From positions 223,983-287,982 of the forward strand of contig CBFHMJ010000025.1 of NCBI GenBank assembly GCA_965656875.1: a stretch of DNA of 64,000 nt, read 5' to 3'. The position numbers and the translations under genes were made by a program. This document shows, piece after piece, positions 56,238-64,000 of this stretch. Under the pieces are notes generated by a model, which was not told the DNA's origin, made no database searches, and worked only from the letters and a program-made list of their open reading frames with translations. Every line of letters begins with the position of its first letter. The stretch's first letter is position 1. This DNA is from CBFHMJ01 sp965656875 (GTDB taxonomy: Bacteria; Pseudomonadota; Gammaproteobacteria; Enterobacterales; Alteromonadaceae).

Positions 56238-58487
56238 TCAGTGGCGCATACATGTATCAGACAGCGTTTGTCGCTCAGGTCGATACGGTAACAGAATATA
56301 ATCATCACAGGCCAGGCTGCTTGCATGTCCGGTTTTTGGATCAAACCACCCTTCTGCAAGTCCATCCACTAATGTTTGTGACACAGGATGTCGAGGTAAA
56401 GGCTGGTAAAACTGATTAAAAATCTTCATTGCCCCCCGAGTACCGGTTAAATTGGTTGGTGTGTTATCATCTTTTCCAATCCAGACTGTCGTCACCAATT
56501 GCCCGTCATAACCACTAAACCAACTATCACGCAAATCATTCGTCGTCCCTGTCTTAGCTGCGAAATAATGATGACCAAACTTTGCAGCCAACTGCCTTGC
56601 GGTGCCTTGATTGGCTACAGCAACTAATCCAGCATTAAGTAACGCTGCTGATTTTAATGACACTATTTGCTTAGGTTCTACTCTTTTCTGCCAATATAAA
56701 TCACCTTTACTGTCAGTAATCGTATGAACAGCTGACACAGGTTGATAACTGCCAAGACGCGCTAATGTGCTGTAAAACTGATTAACCTGTAATGGGCTGA
56801 GTTCCAATGCCCCCAGTAACAGAGATGGTCTGTCTTTTATCGATTGATGTACACCGGCATCTTGCAGAATATCAATGACATCTTCAATACCAATATCCAT
56901 ACCGACGTTTACAGCAGGTATGTTTCGTGAGGCTTTTAAAGCATCAAAAACGGTGACTGACTGTAAAAAACGTTTATCGTAATTCTGAGGATTCCAGCGA
57001 TCACCCGAACCGTTAACCAGCGTAACTGGCTTATCATCCAGTAAGGTATTTAACATGTAATCTTGTTCGAACGCTTCCAGATATATTGCCGGTTTGATCA
57101 ACGATCCAATATTTCGTTTTGCATTAAGAGCACGATTAAATCCGGCAAAATTGACATTCCTGGCACCTACCATAGCGACAATTCCTGAGCGATGATAATC
57201 GGAAACGACACTGGCAACTTCAAGCCCTGACACATCATTCTTTGCTTCGATAAGTGGAATTTGCTGCTGGACTGTTCTCTCCAGATGTTGCTGAACAGCG
57301 GGATCAAATCGTGTGAAGACTCGTAACCCTAACTCACCCGGCGATTCGCCCGCAGTGATAAATCTTAATTCTCTACGCACCTGATCAAGATAAGCCGGGT
57401 AACGAACCGTCACAAAGCTGGCGCGAGTAGCCAGTTTAACCGGCGTAGATACCGCCCAGTTGTATTGTTCTTTAGATAGTAAATGATGTTCAAACATCAA
57501 CCGCAATACCAGATCTCTGCGAGAAACAGCTCTGTCGTGATGTTTGCGAGGATTATACCAGGATGGGCCTTTCACCATAGCCACCAGCAAAGCCGCTTCT
57601 GATGCGGATACTTCATTAATTGGCTTACCAAAATAGAAACGACTGGCCAGTCCAAAGCCATGTATTGCTCGATTCCCCGCATGACCGAGATTAATTTCAT
57701 TCAGATAGGCTTCCAGCAACTCATCTTTACTAAATCGATAATCCAGAATTAACGCAATAAAGACCTCGTTGATTTTTCGCCATAAAGTCCGCTCATGCGT
57801 CAAATACATATTCTTTGCTAATTGCTGCGTTAACGTACTTCCTCCCTGGACCGTTCGGCCAGCAGCAATATTTCTAATAAGCGCTCTGAGGATACCTAAT
57901 GGCGATACGCCAGCATGGTGATAGAAATTTCGGTCTTCCACTAACAGTAGGGTGTCTTTAAAAAACTCGGGAAATCTCTCCAGAGAAATAAATTCACGAT
58001 CTTCAGACGAAGAAGACAGTAATCGCGCCATCAACTCAGCATCCAGCCGGATATTCGTTAATTCCCGCTTACCTTCAACAATCGAAGTAACAGAACCAGC
58101 ATTCAGGCGCACAACTATTTTTCTGGCAGGCTCTGCGCCATCAGCAAAGCTGAATGCCCGTCGATAAAAAACAACGTTGTTGTTGTTAACGGCATAATCT
58201 CCGGAACGAGTGACTCGATTTACCTTTTGATAATTCAGGTTCTTTAGCGTTGTTACTAATTGATCCCGGCTTAACGATTGCCCTGGTGATATCGCTAATG
58301 GTTCAGCAAAAACCTGAACAGGTATTTCCCACCGGGTGCCCGCAAAACTTTGCGACACTTTGCTATCCAGATAAATAAACCAAATTAGCAGCACAGCTAA
58401 ACCTGCCAAAGAAAGCTTTAACATTGTTTTCATCAGCCAACGGCCCGAAGCTGACAAATAGCTCTTAATTTTATCCTTCAATGTCAC
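56238..58487 (-). CDS. mrcB: Penicillin-binding protein 1B
   Basis: The 749-aa protein has one N-terminal membrane helix (about 24-41) and a UB2H-like region. The glycosyltransferase domain has EDRNFYHHAGVSPLGILRALI and QGGSTLTQQLAKNMYLT. The transpeptidase domain has SLIK, SRN and KTGTT motifs. It polymerises and cross-links peptidoglycan. All catalytic motifs are intact and length is close to the family's. Confidence 0.96.
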   Translation of the reverse strand: MTLKDKIKSYLSASGRWLMKTMLKLSLAGLAVLLIWFIYLDSKVSQSFAGTRWEIPVQVFAEPLAISPGQSLSRDQLVTTLKNLNYQKVNRVTRSGDYAVNNNNVVFYRRAFSFADGAEPARKIVVRLNAGSVTSIVEGKRELTNIRLDAELMARLLSSSSEDREFISLERFPEFFKDTLLLVEDRNFYHHAGVSPLGILRALIRNIAAGRTVQGGSTLTQQLAKNMYLTHERTLWRKINEVFIALILDYRFSKDELLEAYLNEINLGHAGNRAIHGFGLASRFYFGKPINEVSASEAALLVAMVKGPSWYNPRKHHDRAVSRRDLVLRLMFEHHLLSKEQYNWAVSTPVKLATRASFVTVRYPAYLDQVRRELRFITAGESPGELGLRVFTRFDPAVQQHLERTVQQQIPLIEAKNDVSGLEVASVVSDYHRSGIVAMVGARNVNFAGFNRALNAKRNIGSLIKPAIYLEAFEQDYMLNTLLDDKPVTLVNGSGDRWNPQNYDKRFLQSVTVFDALKASRNIPAVNVGMDIGIEDVIDILQDAGVHQSIKDRPSLLLGALELSPLQVNQFYSTLARLGSYQPVSAVHTITDSKGDLYWQKRVEPKQIVSLKSAALLNAGLVAVANQGTARQLAAKFGHHYFAAKTGTTNDLRDSWFSGYDGQLVTTVWIGKDDNTPTNLTGTRGAMKIFNQFYQPLPRHPVSQTLVDGLAEGWFDPKTGHASSLACDDYILLPYRPERQTLSDTCMRH

Positions 58488-59256
58488 TCTGTTTTAACCT
58501 TGCCTTATTCTGCTCGCTATCATATCAAATTCACCTCTTGTTACAGACAGTAAATCCATCGCTAACCTAAACCTGTTGGTGTTTATTATTCTTCAGATCC
58601 TGTTCGGATATCGAAGTGATACAAATGGCTTTAGCTCTTTGATGGTCGTACAAGGAGTGTTCTGTGAAATTCAACAAATGAAATAAAATAAACAAGGAAG
58701 ACAACAATTCGAATAACAAGTGATTAAGATTTAATCTACTTTATTTTGATAACGACGAAGCTGAACGGCTTTTACTTACCATCCTCATCAACAATTTACA
58801 TTAGAAAATCACATGAAATTTAATCGAAGTACTTTACGAACGAATAGCTTACCGATTTAAGATACAACTTTTACATTCTTGAATATGCAAAGTCAGCATA
58901 ACTAACCTAAAGCTCTACTATAGTTAAAGACTTTTAAACAAAAACCATATTTTTTTTAGGTCTTCATTCTGTTTCCCCCGTGGTTCCTGTCGTTATAAGG
59001 GGTTATCCCCATGAAATACTTGGCTTTATCAGCTTAAATCCCTGTCTCTCACTCCGGATATTATTAAATAATCCATCTTGCTATATGAATTAACCACAAT
59101 AAGGAACTTAATTGGCTCTAATAGAGGTCTACCCGGATGTTAACAATATGAATACCATTATTGAGGATTGTTACGGGAACAGTTCCCCCGTGCAACCAGG
59201 ATGCTTTTCAATTGTTATTACAACACACTTAAATTTAACAAATAGGAAACAAAATA
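58488..59256. other. Long non-coding region upstream of the pilus locus
   Basis: No gene supported. The exact 10-mer TTCCCCCGTG occurs at 58973-58982 and again at 59183-59192. The second copy is part of the palindrome GGGAAC-A-GTTCCC (59175-59187). GGGG-TTAT-CCCC lies near 59000. These may be binding sites for the regulator encoded just downstream. A short frame from ATG 59150 has no good ribosome site and overlaps the next gene. Confidence 0.5.
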
Positions 59257-59715
59257 ATGAAACTATTTGCCGGAATTCTGGTAGATAACACAAGCTACAT
59301 GAAACAGCTAATTAACTTTTGTGAGGAAAACAGGACGCGAGTTTTGTCATGTCTTCCCTGGCTTGCTGCTGAATTAGCACATAACAGTGGATTTCCTACC
59401 ATGTTGGAAATCATTCAAAAGTACGGAGGTAGAAAACTTTATATTGCAACACGGCGAGATGAATTCAATAAGAAGTTAAATATTCAACTTTCAGAAACGG
59501 AATACAAACGGATTGTTTCAAACACTGATGATCGCGGCTTTGTCGATCTGCCATCACTCTGGGGAATTTATTTGGCAGTTCGTCGCGCAGCAATTATCGA
59601 AGCGGTAGTAGACGGACACACAAATAACGAAATCATCAGTAACTTTGGGATTACTGAGCGAGGACTTCGTAAATACAAGAAAACCAATTTGCCTGCTTAT
59701 AGCAAACAGCAATAG
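59257..59715 (+). CDS. Mor-family transcriptional activator-like protein
   Basis: The 152-aa protein resembles the Mor/C activators of phage Mu. LPWLAAELAHNSGFPTMLEIIQKYGGRKLYIATRRD corresponds to the dimerisation part with its GG-lYi motif. RRAAIIEAVVDGHTNNEIISNFGITERGLRKYKK is a C-terminal helix-turn-helix. AGGA precedes the start by about ten bases. No phage genes are near; the next three genes form a chaperone-usher pilus locus, so it probably activates that. Family call is by pattern. Confidence 0.7.
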   Translation: MKLFAGILVDNTSYMKQLINFCEENRTRVLSCLPWLAAELAHNSGFPTMLEIIQKYGGRKLYIATRRDEFNKKLNIQLSETEYKRIVSNTDDRGFVDLPSLWGIYLAVRRAAIIEAVVDGHTNNEIISNFGITERGLRKYKKTNLPAYSKQQ

Positions 59716-59816
59716 TCACAAGGAAACATTGCTCCGGTGCGACAGAGTACATTTGGAAATATTCTGGTAACACCAATACAACATTGGTAACAAACTTTCA
59801 AAATAAGGAAAAAATT

Positions 59817-60314
59817 ATGAAACTTAATACTTTAATCAAAACAACAGCTTTATCCGCAGTAGTAGCAGCTTCTTTCGGCGCAGCTTTAAACGTTCAAGCA
59901 GCTGACGAAACTTTCCAGGCTACAATCAAACTTCTTCAACCAATCACTATCACTGAAGTTGCATCTCTTCGTTTCCCTGAGCAAATCGCTGGTTCAGCAG
60001 CAACTGTTCTTGTAAGACCAGAAGATTCAGGTGCGGCAGTATTCGACGCAACTGGTGAAGCAGATCGTGCAGTTACAGCTTCTGTTCTTGAAGCTTCAAT
60101 CGAAATGATCACTGACGACGGTATCGGTGCTCAAAAACGTATCACAGTTGACCAGTTCGCAATGGGCGGCAGTGTTGACCCTCTAGGTGGTGGTGCATTT
60201 GACGCTGCTGGTACTCTTAACAACATCCGTGTTGGCGGTACTGCAAACGTTAACGCTGACAACATCCCTGGCGACTATGTAGGTACTGCTACATTCCGTC
60301 TGGTATATGCATAA
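59817..60314 (+). CDS. DUF4402-like pilus subunit
   Basis: From ATG 59817 (AAGGA eight bases upstream) the 165-aa protein has a signal peptide ending near VQA-AD. The mature part is beta-rich: ETFQATIKLLQPITITEVASLRFPEQIAGS near the start, NNIRVGGTANVNADNIPGDYVGTATFRLVYA at the end. This is the DUF4402 pattern seen in subunits of non-classical chaperone-usher fibres. It is Ala/Gly/Thr-rich and lacks Cys in the mature part. Codon use is highly biased, as in abundant proteins. It is probably the major subunit. Confidence 0.8.
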   Translation: MKLNTLIKTTALSAVVAASFGAALNVQAADETFQATIKLLQPITITEVASLRFPEQIAGSAATVLVRPEDSGAAVFDATGEADRAVTASVLEASIEMITDDGIGAQKRITVDQFAMGGSVDPLGGGAFDAAGTLNNIRVGGTANVNADNIPGDYVGTATFRLVYA

Positions 60315-60390
60315 ATCGCATCTGATTTAACACCTTTAGCTGGTAGCCTCGTGCTACTGGCTAATTCCTGTTTTAAGAAGCGAGTAAACT

Positions 60391-61161
60391 ATGAAAAAAA
60401 GTATCTTCTTCCTGCTATTAGCTCCCTTTGTAACATTAGCTGAAAACTCTTTTCTCGTCGCCCCCGGTGTTGTTGAATTCGATTTAACCAAACCCGCAAC
60501 ACAGTCTTTTATTATTACCAATGACGGTGACGAGCCTATTCGTCTGAATATCAATCCTATCTATCTTGACATTGGCGACTCGTCGTTGGCTATGGGTGAA
60601 CACCTGTCTCCAGATACAAAAGAAACAGAAAACATCACTAAAAACCTCAGAGTCAGTCCAAAGCGTTTGTCACTTAAACCAGGGCAACGTCGCGACATCC
60701 GAGTGTCATTCCGTCCGAACAAAGACATCACTGATGGCGATTACAGAACCCATTTACTGGTTCAGATGCTTGAAACAGCCAAAGTGATCGACGCAGGCAC
60801 AGCTGGCGATGGCGCCCTTGGCATGAAAATCGATATCAAAATGGAGACCGCTGTCGCAATTTACGGCAGAAAAGGCGAAGGATCTGCAGTGCTTGATTTT
60901 CAGTGCATTGCCAACGAAGAAGATGGCAATTTAATCGTCACAACCATCAATGAATCTGAATGGCGTTTTGAAGGACAACTGACCATTGTCAATCAAAGTC
61001 AACCTGGCGAGCCGGTTTATGATGATCGTGTTGTAAGTCTTCGTGGCTCAAAACGTGATATCAAAATTGCCAAACCCTTCCAACAAGGCACTTACCAGTT
61101 AACGTATTCAGAATTAACAACACCAGACGTGAAAACAAACATCGACTGTAAAAGCGCTTAA
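60391..61161 (+). CDS. Periplasmic pilus chaperone, PapD-like
   Basis: The 256-aa protein has a signal peptide (ending near TLA-EN) and the immunoglobulin-like chaperone pattern: LVAPGVVEFDLTKPATQSFIITNDGDEPIRLNI, ENITKNLRVSPKRLSLKPGQRRDIRVSFRP and TDGDYRTHLLVQM. The basic residues that anchor subunit C-termini are present. It should escort the DUF4402-like subunit to the usher. Confidence 0.88.
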   Translation: MKKSIFFLLLAPFVTLAENSFLVAPGVVEFDLTKPATQSFIITNDGDEPIRLNINPIYLDIGDSSLAMGEHLSPDTKETENITKNLRVSPKRLSLKPGQRRDIRVSFRPNKDITDGDYRTHLLVQMLETAKVIDAGTAGDGALGMKIDIKMETAVAIYGRKGEGSAVLDFQCIANEEDGNLIVTTINESEWRFEGQLTIVNQSQPGEPVYDDRVVSLRGSKRDIKIAKPFQQGTYQLTYSELTTPDVKTNIDCKSA

Positions 61162-61291
61162 TTGTATGAATTTACATAAGGTACGCGTGTTAGTTTTCTC
61201 AACCTTTACGGTGTTTCCTTGCTGTCAGCTAAGCGATCTGAGGCTTTCCTGCCCGGTCGTTTAGCCTGCTTGCCTCTCATTCTCTCGCTGT

Positions 61292-63787
61292 ATGCAACGC
61301 CTTTTTTCCCTTCTTCTGTATCTGGTAGTTCTTACCTTCATTGCTCCTGTTCGGGCAGAAGCCCCCGAGTTGTACGAAGAATTTGTTGAATTCATTACAG
61401 GCTTTGGTAAAGGAACTCACTTCTACTCTGTTCAAATGGACGAAGAAGAGCGCCCATTTGTGAATATTAAAGATCTGTTTGAAAACTGGTATGACATGCC
61501 TGTCACTTGCCAGCCTGATGGTATGCGATGCCAGGGAATACGTTACCCGGAGGAATTCATCTACTGGATTGATGCTCATCAACTTCAGGCTGGCAGCAAT
61601 ATTGAGGGCTCAGAGACCGTCATGTACAACGCTGATGAATTAGTCTTTAAGGATGGGAATATCTGGCTAAGATACGATGCCTTTCCTAAGTGGATTAAAG
61701 TTAACAGTAACTGGACACTGTTTCGTTACGGATTATCCATCATTCCCGAATTCATGACGCTCAAGCAACAAAAAGTTAAACGGGTTCTCGACCGGAAAAA
61801 GTATGAGTACCAAAAAGCTGAAGTTGAGCGTATTAAAAAAGTAGAACCCAGGGAGTCACCATCAGAGAAAGCACTGGAAATGAAGTTTGGTGGCAATATG
61901 TCCTTTCAAAAAGGCAATCCTATTGAGAAAAGTGGGTTCTTCAATTTACTCAGTGACATTGGGAAAGGTACTTTGAGAATCAACAGCACTATCGACGGCG
62001 AAGATATGAAACCTCACTTCGATGGTTTTCGCTATGACACCTTCGATCTCGAAGATTTCCATCATATGGAATTTGGAGATAGTCACACCTTTACCAGTCT
62101 GCTTACTTCATCAAAAGCTCTGAAGAATGGCTTTAAGATAGAAACCAGTGAAGCCACGAATGCAGCGGGTAAATTCGAATACTGGGATACCTTTCGACCT
62201 GAGACTGAGGTTGATATCTTTAAGAATGGTCTGCTGCTATATACCGAAAAAACCGACAAATCCGGTAACTTCCATTTACCAGAACAACTTGCGGCCGGTA
62301 ATGATGTTTTCATGTTTAAACTGTTCTATCCAAATGGACAGCAAGAAACTCGAATGGTCCGAATTGCTCCGGATAACTCTAAGTTACTTAAGCCCGGCGA
62401 CTGGAACCTTTACGGGGCAGCAGGATCTTCTGATGCAGGTAGTTTGATCTCAGGAAATGCTCGGGTAGGTATCTCAGATCATTTCAGTGTTGGTGCTCAT
62501 ATCAATCGATTGAAGGGTGACGAATATAAAGAAAACGCGTTGAGTTTCGATGCAACATGGCGTGCTACCGACAACCTGAATTTTCAATACGAAGCAATGC
62601 TACTTGATAATGAACGGTATCAAACGCTTTCAATGTACTACACCGGACTTAACAACCAACAATTAATCGTCAACATGTTTGATGTAAAAAAACCTAAGGG
62701 TGCGGGAGAACGGATACTCCCTAAATCAGGCACGATTGATAATTTAATTACCGTGGATCATTCCGCTTCCGTTTTCCAGTGGAACTTGTCATCAGCTCTA
62801 CGCTATTTACCGGGCAATATTTCATTGTTCCAGTCAGCGACCAGACGTCTCACCCGACAAATATCAACGAAAGTCGATGTCATGACCACCTATAACAAAG
62901 AAGAGAAAATACAATCCACGGCAGCACTGACAGGCTTCGTTAAGATTATTGGTGGCAATGATTTGACGCTGACCTGGGACACCGTCGCTCAAAAACTGGC
63001 GGCAGGTACTCGAATGAGATTCAGAGATCCTGTCGATAATAGTTGGGATGTTTCTATTGGTTTGAACTGGAGCGAAGGAGAACCAATCACTAAAAATATC
63101 GGTGCGGCCTGGCGCTACAAAGATAACCTTGAGTTAGGTATGACCACCGATGGAGAAACGTATAGTCTGCAACTTAAATGGCAGCAAACATTTTCTAATA
63201 TTAAACGTAACCTGGCCTTCAAGCATTTTGGTTCTGGTAGTGTATATGGGAAAGTGATGTCTCCTCCTGATGAAGATGGCATTAGAACACCTATTGAAGG
63301 ATTTAAGGTCTTTGCTGATGGACGACCAGGCATTACCAACGAAGAAGGTGTTTTTCAGATCGATGGACTAGCAACAGACAGTAAGATTGTCATTCGTTAC
63401 GATAACAATAGTCTGGATGTCTCTTACACGCTTACCTCGGATTTGGATGCCGTAACCTTACGACCCGGGACTCGTGTTGTGTTAACACCTGAAATTGTCA
63501 ACAGCGTAGGATTCGACGGCGTTTATCTGGCTCAAGCAGAAATACCTGAAAATGCTGAAATAGTGATCTTTGACATCAAAAAAAATCGCGAAGTTAAATC
63601 GATAAAACTGGAGACTGATGGTTTCTTCATTACAGAACAATTAAGTTCCGGCTCCTATGAATTAAGGTTTACTAATGTTGAGAACCCTCCCCAACCCTAC
63701 AAACTAGAAATTCCACCGGGGACTGACTGGATTGGTGGTCTTGAAGTTCTTGAGCCCGGAATGTCTTCTGATCTGATTAGAAAATAA
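61292..63787 (+). CDS. Outer membrane usher-like assembly protein
   Basis: The 831-aa protein has a signal peptide (LLYLVVLTFIAPVRA-EA). Its N-terminal domain has two Cys (VTCQPDGMRCQG), and a beta-barrel region with the plug-like part VDIFKNGLLLYTEKTDKSGNFHLPEQLAAG...FYPNGQQETRMVRI follows. The C-terminal domains (GSVYGKVMSPPDEDG...DGRPGITNEEGVFQIDG) resemble the CarboxypepD-reg-like tails of CS1-type ushers. No upstream start is possible because an in-frame stop lies 30 bases before ATG 61292, and the ribosome site is poor. It forms the secretion pore of the fibre system. Confidence 0.82.
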   Translation: MQRLFSLLLYLVVLTFIAPVRAEAPELYEEFVEFITGFGKGTHFYSVQMDEEERPFVNIKDLFENWYDMPVTCQPDGMRCQGIRYPEEFIYWIDAHQLQAGSNIEGSETVMYNADELVFKDGNIWLRYDAFPKWIKVNSNWTLFRYGLSIIPEFMTLKQQKVKRVLDRKKYEYQKAEVERIKKVEPRESPSEKALEMKFGGNMSFQKGNPIEKSGFFNLLSDIGKGTLRINSTIDGEDMKPHFDGFRYDTFDLEDFHHMEFGDSHTFTSLLTSSKALKNGFKIETSEATNAAGKFEYWDTFRPETEVDIFKNGLLLYTEKTDKSGNFHLPEQLAAGNDVFMFKLFYPNGQQETRMVRIAPDNSKLLKPGDWNLYGAAGSSDAGSLISGNARVGISDHFSVGAHINRLKGDEYKENALSFDATWRATDNLNFQYEAMLLDNERYQTLSMYYTGLNNQQLIVNMFDVKKPKGAGERILPKSGTIDNLITVDHSASVFQWNLSSALRYLPGNISLFQSATRRLTRQISTKVDVMTTYNKEEKIQSTAALTGFVKIIGGNDLTLTWDTVAQKLAAGTRMRFRDPVDNSWDVSIGLNWSEGEPITKNIGAAWRYKDNLELGMTTDGETYSLQLKWQQTFSNIKRNLAFKHFGSGSVYGKVMSPPDEDGIRTPIEGFKVFADGRPGITNEEGVFQIDGLATDSKIVIRYDNNSLDVSYTLTSDLDAVTLRPGTRVVLTPEIVNSVGFDGVYLAQAEIPENAEIVIFDIKKNREVKSIKLETDGFFITEQLSSGSYELRFTNVENPPQPYKLEIPPGTDWIGGLEVLEPGMSSDLIRK

Positions 63788-63873
63788 CGATATCTCAGCC
63801 GAAGTTGACACGCTATATAGCTGAATAGTAGGAAACGGGAGGAGAGTTAACAGTCTGATCTTTCAGAGATCTA

Positions 63874-64000
63874 ACGATTTGACGATTTGACGATTTGACG
63901 ATTTGACGATTTGACGATTTGACGATTTGACGATTTGACGATTTGACGATTTGACGATTTGACGATTTGACGATTTGACGATTTGACGATTTGACGATTT
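63874..64000 (+). repeat. Perfect octamer tandem repeat running off the window
   Basis: The unit ACGATTTG repeats without change for about 16 copies and continues past the end. It lies 87 bases after the usher stop. Because eight is not a multiple of three, each plus-strand frame meets TGA within 24 bases, so it cannot lie in a plus-strand gene. The minus strand stays open and would read QIVKSSNR repeatedly. A short GATCT-TTCAG-AGATC hairpin precedes it. Confidence 0.97.

Noticed and set aside
59150..59290. Plus-strand 46-codon frame from ATG 59150
   Set aside because: Weak ribosome site and it runs into the Mor-like gene in another frame.

Overview
The window looks like chromosomal DNA of a marine-type gammaproteobacterium, possibly near the Oceanospirillales. 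The AT-rich intergenic regions, the enlarged PstC and PstA, the YifE/MaoP-type gene, an NsrR-type regulator, class B PBP1 and the many sensor kinases all fit that group. No rRNA, tRNA, CRISPR array, integrase or transposase was seen. All taxonomic and family calls come from reading motifs, not from searches.

Layout. 1-1307 is a long non-coding leader with hairpins and one possible 10-codon peptide. 1308-4863 is an operon of a thiamine-diphosphate enzyme and two short, apparently active-site-degenerate citrate-synthase-like proteins. 4943-10330 (minus) is a TonB-dependent receptor with an ABC_sub_bind-type periplasmic protein and a histidine kinase. 10690-12753 (minus) is an ECF sigma operon with a membrane partner and a periplasmic coiled-coil protein. 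13241-14869 pairs a MauG-like di-heme peroxidase with a cupredoxin. 14963-27292 is the phosphate block: PiT, its DUF47 partner, pstCAB-phoU and phoB-phoR-pstS. Both Pst/Pho operons have convincing Pho boxes spaced 10 nt from a -10. An ACT-domain GcvR-like gene sits between them.

27644-30756 is the least explained part: two tandem sets of small peptide genes, each followed by a membrane protein of about five helices, with tight translational coupling and no recognisable family. 30761-42465 holds housekeeping and signalling genes: a diguanylate cyclase, glpK and glpD (convergent and overlapping), a Lon-substrate-domain protein, a lipoprotein binding protein with a hybrid kinase, MOSC, HD and HGSNAT-like proteins. 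42680-54598 holds an S46 peptidase, a WYL regulator resembling BrxR/CapW, a large secreted alpha-amylase, an SDR enzyme, maoP, a GAF hybrid kinase and nsrR.

54567-58487 (minus) is mrcB followed by a protein resembling an N6-adenine methylase but lacking the NPPY/F motif. 59257-63787 is a non-classical chaperone-usher system with a DUF4402-like subunit, apparently headed by a Mor-family (phage Mu type) regulator. The window ends inside a perfect 8-bp tandem repeat just downstream of the usher gene.

The strongest candidates for something undescribed are the peptide and membrane-protein modules at 27.6-30.8 kb, the degenerate methylase behind mrcB, the ThDP/citrate-synthase-like operon, and the Mor-headed usher locus with its octamer array.
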